From positions 186,001 to 250,000 of the forward strand of contig NZ_FOCB01000004.1 in assembly GCF_900109995.1 (NCBI RefSeq): a stretch of DNA of 64,000 bases. Direction: 5' to 3'. Under the pieces are notes generated by a model. The model made no database searches, was not told the origin of the DNA, and was given only the letters and a program-made list of their open reading frames with translations. Positions 40,282 through 48,452 of the stretch are shown here, in pieces. Made by a program: the position numbers and the translations under genes. Within the stretch, counting starts at the first letter, position 1, and every line of letters starts with the position of its first letter. The stretch is from Pseudomonas sp. ok272 (GTDB lineage Bacteria > Pseudomonadota > Gammaproteobacteria > Pseudomonadales > Pseudomonadaceae).

Positions 40282-41686
40282 TAAGAAAGTCAAAATCCTC
40301 GCCACCCTCGGGCCCGCCACCGACGGCATCGAAGACATCCGCGAATTGGTGCTGGCCGGGGTCAACATCTTCCGCCTGAACTTCAGTCATGGTGATCACG
40401 CCGACCACGCCCAGCGCTACCAGTGGATCCGTGAAGTCGAGCGCCAGCTCAATTACCCGCTGGGCATCCTGATGGACCTGCAGGGGCCGAAACTGCGGGT
40501 CGGCAAATTCGCTGACGGCAAAGTCCAACTGGTGCGCGGCCAAGCCCTGCGTCTGGACCTGGACAGCACCCCGGGCGATGAGCGCCGGGTCAACCTGCCC
40601 CACCCGGAAATCATCGCCGCACTGGAACCGGGCATGGACCTGCTGCTGGACGACGGCAAGCTGCGCCTGCGGGTGGTCACCACGTACGCCGATGCCATCG
40701 ACACCACCGTGCTCAACGGCGGCGAATTGTCGGACCGCAAAGGGGTGAACGTGCCGCAAGCGGTGCTCGACTTGAGCCCGCTGACGAGCAAGGACCGCCG
40801 CGACCTGAGCTTCGGCCTGGAGCTGGGGGTGGACTGGGTGGCGCTGTCGTTCGTGCAACGCCCGGAAGACATCCGCGAAGCCCGCGCCCTGATCGGCGAC
40901 AAGGCGTTCCTGATGGCCAAGATCGAGAAGCCATCGGCGGTCGAGCACTTGCAAGAGATTGCCGCGCTGAGTGACGCGATCATGGTCGCCCGGGGTGACC
41001 TGGGTGTGGAAGTGCCGGCCGAGAGCGTGCCGCAGATCCAGAAAGACATCATTGCGACCTGCCGCCAACTCGGCAAGCCGGTGGTGGTGGCCACGCAGAT
41101 GCTTGAATCGATGCGCTTCTCCCCGGCCCCGACCCGCGCCGAAGTGACCGATGTCGCCAACGCCGTGGCCGAAGGCACCGATGCGGTGATGCTGTCGGCG
41201 GAAACCGCTTCCGGTGACTACCCGCTCGAAGCGGTGCAGATGATGAGCAAGATCATCCGCCAGGTGGAAAACGGCCCGGACTATCAAGCGCAGTTGGACG
41301 TCAGCCGAGCGAAAGCCGAAGCCACGACCTCGGATGCGATCAGCTGTGCGATCCGGCGCATCAGCAACATCCTGCCGGTGGCGGTGCTGGTGAACTACAG
41401 CGAGTCGGGCAGCTCCAGCCTGCGCGCGGCCCGCGAACGGCCAGCGGTGCCGATCCTCAACCTGACGCCCAACCTGTCGACGGCCCGCCGCCTGAGCGTG
41501 GCGTGGGGCGTGCACTCGGTGGTCAACGACCGCTTGCGCCAGGTCGACGAGATCTGCTCCACTGCGCTGGAGATTGCCCAGGCCCAAGGGCTGGCCCGGC
41601 GCGGCGATACGCTATTGATCACCGCGGGTGTGCCTTTCGGGCAGCCGGGGTCGACTAACTCATTGCGTATCGAGACGTTGATCTAG
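40271..41686 (+). CDS. pykF: Pyruvate kinase
   Basis: This enzyme converts phosphoenolpyruvate to pyruvate with ATP formation and ends the glyoxylate-to-pyruvate route. The 471-residue product shows KILATLGPAT, NFSHGDHADH, MAKIEKPSAVEHL with the catalytic Lys, DAIMVARGDLGVEVP, and an ADP/K+ region VVVATQMLESM. The ATG at 40271 lies inside the end of ttuD (11-base overlap), so translation is coupled. A second pyruvate kinase (PykA) would be expected elsewhere in the genome. Confidence 0.96.
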   Translation: MTPDKKVKILATLGPATDGIEDIRELVLAGVNIFRLNFSHGDHADHAQRYQWIREVERQLNYPLGILMDLQGPKLRVGKFADGKVQLVRGQALRLDLDSTPGDERRVNLPHPEIIAALEPGMDLLLDDGKLRLRVVTTYADAIDTTVLNGGELSDRKGVNVPQAVLDLSPLTSKDRRDLSFGLELGVDWVALSFVQRPEDIREARALIGDKAFLMAKIEKPSAVEHLQEIAALSDAIMVARGDLGVEVPAESVPQIQKDIIATCRQLGKPVVVATQMLESMRFSPAPTRAEVTDVANAVAEGTDAVMLSAETASGDYPLEAVQMMSKIIRQVENGPDYQAQLDVSRAKAEATTSDAISCAIRRISNILPVAVLVNYSESGSSSLRAARERPAVPILNLTPNLSTARRLSVAWGVHSVVNDRLRQVDEICSTALEIAQAQGLARRGDTLLITAGVPFGQPGSTNSLRIETLI

Positions 41687-41703
41687 AGCGCCTATATCGG
41701 CCT

Positions 41704-41801
41704 CTTCGCGAGCAGGCTCGCTCCCACATTGGATCTTTGTCCGATCTCTGGATCGGTGAACAACACCAACCCACTGTGGGAGCGAGCCTGCTCGCGAAGG
41801 C
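41704..41801. repeat. REPIN, class A
   Basis: Inverted class A REPs about 50 bases apart lie between pykF and the urea channel gene. The spacer contains GATCTCTGGATC. Confidence 0.87.
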
Positions 41802-41835
41802 GGCGACGCGGTTCCACTGACCTTATTGATCTGCC

Positions 41836-42732
41836 ATGCCTGCCAACCACTTCAACACCCACTGCCCGGACTGGGCCGAAGCGCTGCTCAATGGCTTCAG
41901 CCAGATATTCCTCCAGCGTCATCCGCTGTGCGGCCTGCTGTGCCTGCTGGCCATTCTGTTCACCGCCCCGGCCTTGCTCGGCGGTGCACTGCTGGGCGGG
42001 GTGGCGGGCTTACTCACGGCGCAACGGCGCGGGTATACCAAGGCGGATCGCCAGGCCGGGCTGTTCAGCTACAACGGCGTCCTGCTCGGTCTGCTGCTGA
42101 GCCTGTATTTCCCCTGGTCAGCGATGTTGCCCCCGCTGATTCTCGCCGCCGGCGGCCTGAGTGCGATAATCACCCAGCAATGGCTCAAGCGCGTGCGGCT
42201 CAGTCAATTCCTGCCCGCCTACACCGCGCCCTTCGTCGGCCTGAGCTGGATTCTGCTGGTCTTCGCCACGCCCTCGACCGAGGCGCACTTGATCGAAGTC
42301 AGCACCCTGAACCTGCTCGCCGCCCCCTTCAAAGGCATCGGCCAGGTGATGTTCCTCGGTCATCCGCTGGCCGGGGCGCTGATTGCCGTCGGTTTGCTGA
42401 TCGCCGATCGCCGCGCGTTCTGCTGGGCGTTAGTGGCGTCTGTCACCGGCATGGCCTGGAGCCTGCTGCACCACGACGTCTATGGTGCCCTGATCGGCCT
42501 GGGTGGCTACAACGCGGTACTCGCCGCCCTCGCCTTCAGCTCGCAGCGACGCCAACCGTGGTTGCCGCTGCTGGGGATCGCCCTGGCAATCGGGCTGACG
42601 CCGATTTTCGCCGCCCTGGGCCTGCCGACCCTGACCGCGCCGTTCATCCTCGCCTGCTGGCTGCTGCGTAGCGCCACTGGCCTGTGGCGCCAACGCGCCC
42701 GCTCCTTGCCAAACCCCGGAGAATCAACCTAG
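41836..42732 (+). CDS. Urea transporter (UT family)
   Basis: This is an inner-membrane urea channel of the UT family, 298 residues with about ten hydrophobic helices in two similar halves. Family signatures are GLFSYNGVLLGLLLSLYF in the first half and GLGGYNAVLAALAF in the second. No urease genes are in the window. The stop codon TAG lies in the terminal repeat of the MITE-like element at 42729-42895, so the last residues may have been changed by that insertion. Confidence 0.88.
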   Translation: MPANHFNTHCPDWAEALLNGFSQIFLQRHPLCGLLCLLAILFTAPALLGGALLGGVAGLLTAQRRGYTKADRQAGLFSYNGVLLGLLLSLYFPWSAMLPPLILAAGGLSAIITQQWLKRVRLSQFLPAYTAPFVGLSWILLVFATPSTEAHLIEVSTLNLLAAPFKGIGQVMFLGHPLAGALIAVGLLIADRRAFCWALVASVTGMAWSLLHHDVYGALIGLGGYNAVLAALAFSSQRRQPWLPLLGIALAIGLTPIFAALGLPTLTAPFILACWLLRSATGLWRQRARSLPNPGEST

Positions 42733-42895
42733 TGTCCTGTCTTGGAAATACGTTACCTTTTTGACGAGCATCTGTTGCTGCCAGGCAAGGCGCCGCGACG
42801 AGTCATAGCAGGGCTATGGCGAGGAGTGGCAACGCAGCATGGCGGCGACAGGTGCCGTCAAAAGGGAACAGCTTATTTCCGAGACAGGACACTAG
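42729..42895. mobile_element. MITE-like palindromic element, 167 bases
   Basis: The terminal inverted repeats CTAGTGTCCTGTCT..GGAAATA and their complement match over 22 bases with one mismatch, and the interior is also an imperfect palindrome (TTTTTGACG..GCCAGG against GGCGGCGAC..CGTCAAAA). There is no coding capacity. The CTAG at both ends could be a target-site duplication, as seen with some IS5-group elements, or part of the repeats. The parent transposase is not identified. Confidence 0.75.
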
Positions 42896-42927
42896 GCTGC
42901 GCGGACTAAAAGCTCAAGGCGGCGAAA

Positions 42928-43752
42928 ATGGACAGCAAGGACACGTGGCGCCAGCGCCTGTACGTGATTATTTTTCAGACCGACACGGTCGCGGGCAGAC
43001 GCTTTGACAGCACCTTGCTGCTGATCATTTTCGCCAGCCTGGTGGTGGTGGTCCTCGACAGCATCGACGACGTCCATCAGCACTACGCCGGCCTGCTGGC
43101 GAACATCGAATGGGCCTTCACCGCGATTTTCCTGGTCGAGTACCTGCTGCGCCTGTACTGCTCGCCCAAACCCCTGCGCTATGCCTTCAGCTTCTATGGC
43201 CTGGTGGACTTGCTGGCTATCGTCCCGGGGATCCTCGCCCTGTACTACAGCGATGCCCAGTACTTGCTGATCATCCGCATCATCCGCATGCTGCGCATCT
43301 TCCGAGTGCTCAAGCTCGCGCCCTACCTCAAGCAAGCCCATTACCTGCTCAGTGCGTTGCGGGGCAGCAAACAGAAGATCCTGGTGTTCCTGCTCAGCGT
43401 CTGCACCCTGGTCACGGTGTTCGGCACCCTGATGTATGTGGTCGAGGGCCCGGAGCACGGCTTCACCAGCATTCCCAAAGGCATCTATTGGGCCATCGTT
43501 ACCCTGACCACCGTCGGCTATGGCGACATCGTGCCCAAGACCGTGCTGGGCCAGATGATCTCCTCGATGGTGATGATCACCGGTTACTCGATCATCGCCG
43601 TGCCCACCGGTATCTTCACCGCCGAGCTGACCAACGCCATGCGGGGCGAGAAACAGCAACACGACTGCCCGGTGTGCAGCAAGGATCAACACGAGCCCAA
43701 CGCCTCGTTCTGTTCACGCTGTGGCAACGCCCTATTTAAGAAAATGGAATAA
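42928..43752 (+). CDS. Voltage-gated-type potassium channel with C-terminal zinc ribbon
   Basis: The 274-residue protein has six membrane helices. The S4-like segment RIIRMLRIFRVLKL (117-130) has regularly spaced arginines, the selectivity filter TVGYGD is at 195-200, and the S6 helix contains a PTG bend. The C terminus (247-265) carries CPVC and CSRC, a four-cysteine zinc-ribbon pattern. It resembles bacterial Kv channels. The GGCGAAA before the ATG is a weak ribosome site. It lies just after the MITE-like element, which now forms its upstream region. Confidence 0.92.
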   Translation: MDSKDTWRQRLYVIIFQTDTVAGRRFDSTLLLIIFASLVVVVLDSIDDVHQHYAGLLANIEWAFTAIFLVEYLLRLYCSPKPLRYAFSFYGLVDLLAIVPGILALYYSDAQYLLIIRIIRMLRIFRVLKLAPYLKQAHYLLSALRGSKQKILVFLLSVCTLVTVFGTLMYVVEGPEHGFTSIPKGIYWAIVTLTTVGYGDIVPKTVLGQMISSMVMITGYSIIAVPTGIFTAELTNAMRGEKQQHDCPVCSKDQHEPNASFCSRCGNALFKKME

Positions 43753-43845
43753 GCAAAGCACTTTTTAATCTTTATAGAGCTATGCCGTCCCCGGCTATAG
43801 TCGACGGCAAATTGCCTTCACTCTCTCGAACAAAAGGAATGTGCA

Positions 43846-44847
43846 GTGAAAAAGATCTTTGGCGCCTCACTCCTGGCCGCTGGCCTAGCCTTCGCGAGCG
43901 TGGCTCACGCCGCGCCGACCTTGCTCAACGTGTCCTACGACGTGATGCGTGATTTCTACAAGGACTACAACGCAGCGTTCCAGAAACATTGGGCAGCCGA
44001 GAACAAGGGCGAAGAGATCAAGCTGCAGATGTCCTTTGGCGGCTCCAGCAAACAGGCGCGCTCGGTGATCGACGGCCTGCCGGCCGACGTCATCACCATG
44101 AACATGGCCACCGATATCAACGCCTTGGTCGACAACGGCAAACTGGTGCCGGATAACTGGGTGACCCGCCTGCCGAACAACAGCGCGCCATTCACCTCGG
44201 CCACCGTGTTCATCGTGCGCAAGGGCAACCCCAAGGCCCTGAAAGACTGGCCTGACCTGCTCAAGGACGGCGTGCAAGTGATCGTGCCCAACCCGAAGAC
44301 CTCGGGCAACGGCCGCTACACGTACCTCTCGGCCTGGGGCTACGTGCTCAAGAACGGCGGTGACGAGAACAAGGCCAAGGAATTCGTCGGCAAGCTGTTC
44401 AAGCAAGCGCCCGTGCTCGACACCGGTGGTCGTGCCGCCACCACCACGTTCATGACCAACCAGATCGGCGACGTGCTGGTGACCTTCGAAAACGAAGCGG
44501 AAATGATCGCCCGCGAGTTCGGCCGCGATCAGTTCGAGGTGGTCTACCCAAGCGTCTCCGCCGAAGCCGAGCCGCCGGTCACCGTGGTCGACAAAGTGGT
44601 CGACAAGAAAGGCACCCGCGCCGCTGCCGAGGAATACCTGAAGTACCTGTGGTCGCCGGTAGGCCAGGAAATCGCCGCCAACAACTACCTGCGCCCGCGT
44701 GATCCCGCCGTGCTGGCCAAATACACCGACCGCTTCCCGAAAGTCGACTTCCTGTCGGTGGAGAAAACCTTCGGTGACTGGCGCACCGTGCAAAAGACCC
44801 ACTTCAACGACGGCGGTGTCTTCGACCAGATCTACAACGGCCAGTAA
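43846..44847 (+). CDS. sbp: Sulfate/thiosulfate-binding periplasmic protein (orphan)
   Basis: This is the substrate-binding protein for sulfate or thiosulfate ABC import. The 333-residue product has a signal peptide ending in AHA (residue 22), then LLNVSYDVMRDFYKDYN, a family hallmark, FGGSSKQARSVIDGLPADVITMN and NPKTSGNGRYTYLSAWGY, which form the oxyanion site. It starts with GTG at 43846, eight bases after AAGGAA; an ATG seven bases earlier is out of frame. No cysTWA genes follow it, so it would work with a transporter encoded elsewhere. Confidence 0.93.
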   Translation: MKKIFGASLLAAGLAFASVAHAAPTLLNVSYDVMRDFYKDYNAAFQKHWAAENKGEEIKLQMSFGGSSKQARSVIDGLPADVITMNMATDINALVDNGKLVPDNWVTRLPNNSAPFTSATVFIVRKGNPKALKDWPDLLKDGVQVIVPNPKTSGNGRYTYLSAWGYVLKNGGDENKAKEFVGKLFKQAPVLDTGGRAATTTFMTNQIGDVLVTFENEAEMIAREFGRDQFEVVYPSVSAEAEPPVTVVDKVVDKKGTRAAAEEYLKYLWSPVGQEIAANNYLRPRDPAVLAKYTDRFPKVDFLSVEKTFGDWRTVQKTHFNDGGVFDQIYNGQ

Positions 44848-44911
44848 ATACCGGGCCGGACATGAACAAGGCGGCCTGCTGAGGTTAATGCCCGCCAGTT
44901 AAGCGAAACCA

Positions 44912-45002
44912 TGTGGGAGCGAGCCCGCTCGCGATTGCAGTGGGTCAGCCAACGTTAATATTGAACGTGCTGGCCTAATCGCGAGCAGGCTCGCTCCCAC
45001 AG
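44912..45002. repeat. REPIN, class A
   Basis: The left unit has core GCGAGCCCGCTCGC (loop changed) and the right is a standard class A unit, about 45 bases apart, between sbp and the converging hicB gene. Confidence 0.84.
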
Positions 45003-45067
45003 GTTTAGTGCCTTAATTGACAGGCATCTGCCTGCACAGGTCGCTTTTTTTGTCCCTAGGGAAAGGA

Positions 45068-45472
45068 TCACTGCCTGATCAGCTTGGCCAACGCGGCGTC
45101 AGCGAGAAACGAAGAGCGGCTTTTGACGTTGTGTTCGCGCACATAGCGGTCGATGCGTTGGATCACGTACCCCGGCAGTGTCACGTTGACCTTTTCCGTC
45201 TTGCCCAGGTAGGGCGCGATGTCCAACTCCAGCATGCCCCAGCCCATCTCGGCAAAGTCCGGGTTATGACGGTGGGTAGCGGTGGGGGTGGGCATGGGGA
45301 TGTCTTCGCCGCCCGCCGCGATTTCCTGCAGCATGAGGTGAGCCACTTCAACCGCTGCGTTGTAGGCCTCTTCAAACGTATCACCCGCCGTGACAGCCCC
45401 AGGAATATCGGGGATCTGAATGCCAATGGCGGTGTGTTCGTCGCCCCACTCGATACAGATGGGATATTGCAT
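45068..45472 (-). CDS. hicB: HicB family antitoxin
   Basis: HicB neutralises the HicA mRNA interferase. The 134-residue protein has the HicB N-terminal fold (residues 1-65, with PDIPGAVTAGDTFEEAYNAAVEVA) and a C-terminal part (about 90-134) that looks like a ribbon-helix-helix DNA-binding domain (KVNVTLPGYVIQRIDRYVREHNVKSRSSFLADAAL). Its start overlaps the hicA stop by one base (TAATG). The DNA-binding half suggests autoregulation at the palindrome upstream of hicA. Confidence 0.93.
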   Translation of the reverse strand: MQYPICIEWGDEHTAIGIQIPDIPGAVTAGDTFEEAYNAAVEVAHLMLQEIAAGGEDIPMPTPTATHRHNPDFAEMGWGMLELDIAPYLGKTEKVNVTLPGYVIQRIDRYVREHNVKSRSSFLADAALAKLIRQ

Positions 45473-45684
45473 TAGGGATCTCCTGCGTAATGGGCTACCG
45501 GGTAGTGCAATGCGGCGCGCCGTCTGATGCTTTTGACTGTCCCCAGCGGCAGGTCTTTCTTGGGATGGGGCACAGGTATCGTGTATGGACTGTAAGGGTG
45601 AATAAATAGGTGATGACTGCCAGTGACCCGGTCGAGCCTCCAGCCCGCCGCTTCCAACGCTTTAATCAATACCCTGCTTTGCAC
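45472..45684 (-). CDS. hicA: HicA family toxin (mRNA interferase)
   Basis: HicA toxins cleave mRNA. I start this one at GTG 45684, six bases after AGGAGG. This gives 70 residues and puts the catalytic His at position 24 in TGSHHLF, exactly as in known HicA proteins; the longer upstream reading adds basic residues with no family match. The PHPKKDLPLGTVKSI motif is diagnostic. It is the first gene of the pair. Confidence 0.92.
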   Translation of the reverse strand: MQSRVLIKALEAAGWRLDRVTGSHHLFIHPYSPYTIPVPHPKKDLPLGTVKSIRRRAALHYPVAHYAGDP

Positions 45685-45716
45685 CACTCGCCTCCTTGCA
45701 CTGGCCTGGACAAAAA

Positions 45717-45730
45717 TAACTCTAGAGTTA
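45717..45730. promoter_or_regulatory. Candidate HicB operator, TAACTCTAGAGTTA
   Basis: This perfect 14-base palindrome lies 33 bases upstream of the hicA GTG. On the minus strand it sits after a possible -35 (TTGAGT) and overlaps where the -10 would be, a good position for repression by HicB. Confidence 0.55.
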
Positions 45731-45792
45731 CTTTTACTCAAGCACAGAAACGCGATCCGTGACGGGCGGTTGTTTTGCTGAATGTTGAAACG

Positions 45793-45820
45793 ACAACGGC
45801 GACCCTGAGGTCGCCGTTGT
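45793..45820 (-). terminator. Terminator of the Pro-rich lipoprotein gene
   Basis: A perfect 12-base stem ACAACGGCGACC and its complement with a four-base loop lies 2 bases past the stop. The T-run is short. Confidence 0.7.
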
Positions 45821-45822
45821 GC

Positions 45823-46230
45823 TTATTGCCCGAACTGCTTGCCGAGCCCCGCAGGCACGCCATGGATATCGGTGTCTTCCCATGGCCCATTGGGGCTGAT
45901 GCTGCGGCTCCAGCCGTTGCTCCAGCGAAAGTAGGTGCGCTGGCGGTAGAAGACGTTGCTCTGGTCATCCAGCACGTAGACCCCAAGCCTGGCGTCCCAA
46001 TGGCTGTTGCCGCCCGGCGGTGGGGCAAAGGTCGCCGAGGTCCGCGGCAAGGGCTTGCCGGGCTTGTTCGGCGTCACGGGTTTGCCGGGGGGCGTGGACG
46101 GCTGGGGCCTGGTCGAAGGGCCTGACGGCGGAATCGGCCGCGCACTCGGTGTGGGTGTCGGCCCCTGGACCGCACATGCGCTCAGCCCCAGGACCAGACT
46201 GAGCAGGGTGATACGAGCGATGGCGGTCAT
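45823..46230 (-). CDS. Proline-rich lipoprotein of unknown function
   Basis: The 135-residue protein has a type II signal peptide with lipobox LSAC (Cys19), a Pro/Thr/Ser/Lys-rich linker at about 22-75, and a C-terminal domain of about 60 residues rich in Trp, Tyr and Arg (VFYRQRTYFRWSNGWSRS). Such a linker suggests a domain held away from the membrane, perhaps near peptidoglycan. I do not recognise the family. It lies 14 bases from the ccmI stop, so it may be co-transcribed as the last gene of the ccm unit. Confidence 0.78.
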   Translation of the reverse strand: MTAIARITLLSLVLGLSACAVQGPTPTPSARPIPPSGPSTRPQPSTPPGKPVTPNKPGKPLPRTSATFAPPPGGNSHWDARLGVYVLDDQSNVFYRQRTYFRWSNGWSRSISPNGPWEDTDIHGVPAGLGKQFGQ

Positions 46231-46244
46231 GGCGGTCTACCTGA

Positions 46245-47453
46245 TTATTGGTCCGGGCTGTCGATGGTCAGTTGTTGCGGCGCGCTGGTGCTGCTGGCCA
46301 GGGGCCCGCTGCGACCGATCCACTCGCCGGCCGTTGGTTTACCGGCACGGGAGATGCGCGCAACCAGTTGGACTTCAGGGAAGTTGGACAGTTTCAATTG
46401 CGGCATCATCGCGTCGCCATCCCCCAACTCGACCGTCACGGGCAGGTCGGCCACCGTCAGGCGCTTGGCGGCCAATGGCGCCGGCGGGCCGGACACGGCG
46501 CGGGCGAAGATGAACACGCTGTCGCCCGGCTGAACCTTGGCCTTCACGTCGGCGGCCAGGTCGACCGTCACCGTCAGCAACGCCGTTGCCTGGCTCGCAA
46601 CGACCGGGGCCTTGGCCACGGCGCCACCGCTCTCCTTCAGTTTCTCGGTAGCTCGTTGAATACCACTCTGCAGCGCGCTACGCGAACCGTCTTCGGTGGG
46701 CAGTTGGGCCAGCAGGCGATTCCAGTAGTCGATGGCGTCCTGGTAACGCGCCGCTTCAAAGGCAGCGATCCCCAGCAAGCCGAGACTGGTGACTTCTTTC
46801 GGATCAGCCTTGAGGGCTTCGTCGGTCAGGGCCTGGACCTTGTCCGACCACTGCTTGTTGTCGGCGAAGTACTGGGCCTGGGCCCATTGCCCGAGCAGTT
46901 CAGGCTCGCGACCCGCCAGGGCCACGGTGCGCTCGAAAATTTTCGCGGCATCCGCCGGACGTTCCTGGGCCATGTAGGTGCGACCCAGGAAGTACAAGCC
47001 TTCGACGGAGTCCGGCTGCGCGGCGACGGCACGCTCCAGGCGACGGGTCATCTCCTCCATCGACTGTGGCGCCTGGGCGAACTCACGGGTCAACTCGACC
47101 TTGTCGCTGGCACCAAAATGCAGGTACAGGCCCAAGCCCAGCACCGGCACCAGGATCGCGGCCAGCAACGGCAGCGGCTTGCCCAGGCGCGATACCCGGC
47201 CGGCGTCCGCGCCTTCGGTGTCGGCCAGCAGTTCCCGTGCGGCTTCGTCGCGCCCGGCGTTCATTTGCGTCGCGTCGAGCACGCCTTCGGCCTGCTGCGT
47301 TTGCAACTCGGCCACGCGTTCTTGATAGAGCGCCACGTTCAGCGCGGTACGATCCTCTTCACGCTGGGCGCGACGGCCCCGCAGAACCGGGATCAACAGA
47401 AAACTCAGGGCAACCAGTAGAAGCAGACCTGCGGCGAGCCAGAAATCAATCAT
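46245..47453 (-). CDS. ccmI: Cytochrome c maturation protein CcmI
   Basis: CcmI escorts apocytochrome c to the haem ligation complex. The 402-residue product has two membrane helices (about 3-22 and 95-115), a cytoplasmic coiled-coil loop between them ([26 protein letters not shown]), a periplasmic TPR region (about 130-255) and a C-terminal beta-rich domain. I start it at ATG 47453, beginning the first helix. It overlaps the ccmH end by eight bases and is the last ccm gene. Confidence 0.94.
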   Translation of the reverse strand: MIDFWLAAGLLLLVALSFLLIPVLRGRRAQREEDRTALNVALYQERVAELQTQQAEGVLDATQMNAGRDEAARELLADTEGADAGRVSRLGKPLPLLAAILVPVLGLGLYLHFGASDKVELTREFAQAPQSMEEMTRRLERAVAAQPDSVEGLYFLGRTYMAQERPADAAKIFERTVALAGREPELLGQWAQAQYFADNKQWSDKVQALTDEALKADPKEVTSLGLLGIAAFEAARYQDAIDYWNRLLAQLPTEDGSRSALQSGIQRATEKLKESGGAVAKAPVVASQATALLTVTVDLAADVKAKVQPGDSVFIFARAVSGPPAPLAAKRLTVADLPVTVELGDGDAMMPQLKLSNFPEVQLVARISRAGKPTAGEWIGRSGPLASSTSAPQQLTIDSPDQ

Positions 47454-47919
47454 CAGTGTTTTTGTCCAGCAGTTGGTCGAGGCGCGTGCGCTCATCAGAA
47501 GAAAGCGTGTCTGTGCCAATGGCTCGTTCGGCGCGACGACGGCGCACGATCAGGGCAATGACCAGTACACCGCCAAGCAGGAGTGCCGCCGGGCCGAACC
47601 ACAGCACCGCGGTCTTGCCCGTCAGGGCCGGCTTGTAGCGCACGAAGTCACCGTAGCGATCAACCATGAAGTCGATGATCTGCTGGTTGTCCTTGCCCTC
47701 GCCGAGCATGCGGAAGATTTCCTTGCGCAGGTCGGCGGCAATCGGCGCGTTGGAGTCGGCAATGTCCTGGTTCTGGCACTTGGGGCAACGCAGCTCCTTG
47801 GTCAGTTCGCGAAACCGCTCGCGATCTCCGTCCTTGGCGAACTCGTAGGTGTCGATGGCGGCGTGGGCCATGCCCGCCATGCTCAGCCCCAATACGGCAG
47901 CGGCAATCCAGCGCTTCAT
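47446..47919 (-). CDS. ccmH: Cytochrome c maturation protein CcmH
   Basis: CcmH is a periplasm-facing thiol protein that reduces apocytochrome c before haem attachment. The 157-residue product has a signal peptide ending in AHA, the redox motif LRCPKCQ (Cys45, Cys48) and a C-terminal membrane helix at about 105-127. The start overlaps the ccmG stop (ATGA). Only the short form is present; the TPR part is the separate CcmI. Confidence 0.96.
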   Translation of the reverse strand: MKRWIAAAVLGLSMAGMAHAAIDTYEFAKDGDRERFRELTKELRCPKCQNQDIADSNAPIAADLRKEIFRMLGEGKDNQQIIDFMVDRYGDFVRYKPALTGKTAVLWFGPAALLLGGVLVIALIVRRRRAERAIGTDTLSSDERTRLDQLLDKNTDD

Positions 47920-48452
47920 GGCTTGGCCTCGTCCACCAGCGCCTGGTACTTGGCCGCCAGTTGCTCGCGCCAGACCACGTCGTCGATCACTCCGACGAAC
48001 TTGTCGCGGATGATGCCCTTGGCGTCGATGAAGAAGGTTTCCGGGGCGCCGTACACGCCGAGGTTCAGGCCCAGGGAGCCGTCCTCGTCGCGGATGTCCA
48101 GCAGGTATGGGTTGTGGAAGTCCGCCAGCCATTTCAGGGCTTCGGCGTTATCGTCCTTGTAGTTGACGCCGTAGATCACCACGCCCTGCTGGGCCAGTTT
48201 GTTCAGCACCGGGTGCTCGACCCGGCAGGAGATGCACCAGGTGCCCCAGACGTTGACTAGCGCCGGCTTGCCGAGCAGGTCGGCACGGGTCAGGTTTTTG
48301 TCGCCCTGCACGTTCGGCAGGGCAAACTCCGGGAACGGCTTGCCGATCATGGCCGAGGGCAACTCGGCTGGATTGAGGTACAAGCCCCGGTAAAGAAACA
48401 CGGCGACCACCAAGAACAGCGCCAGTGGCAACACCATCAACCAACGTCTCAT
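47916..48452 (-). CDS. ccmG: Thiol:disulfide interchange protein CcmG/DsbE
   Basis: This membrane-anchored thioredoxin-like protein supplies reductant for haem ligation. The 178-residue product has an N-terminal anchor helix (4-22) and the active site WGTWCISCRVEHP (Cys73, Cys76) with the GVNYKDD and EDGSLGLNLGVYGAPETF segments typical of the family. It overlaps ccmF and ccmH by four bases each. Confidence 0.96.
   Translation of the reverse strand: MRRWLMVLPLALFLVVAVFLYRGLYLNPAELPSAMIGKPFPEFALPNVQGDKNLTRADLLGKPALVNVWGTWCISCRVEHPVLNKLAQQGVVIYGVNYKDDNAEALKWLADFHNPYLLDIRDEDGSLGLNLGVYGAPETFFIDAKGIIRDKFVGVIDDVVWREQLAAKYQALVDEAKP

Noticed and set aside
45685..45741. Longer HicA of 89 residues
   Set aside because: The extra residues do not match HicA, and the GTG at 45684 has an excellent AGGAGG and puts the catalytic His at position 24.
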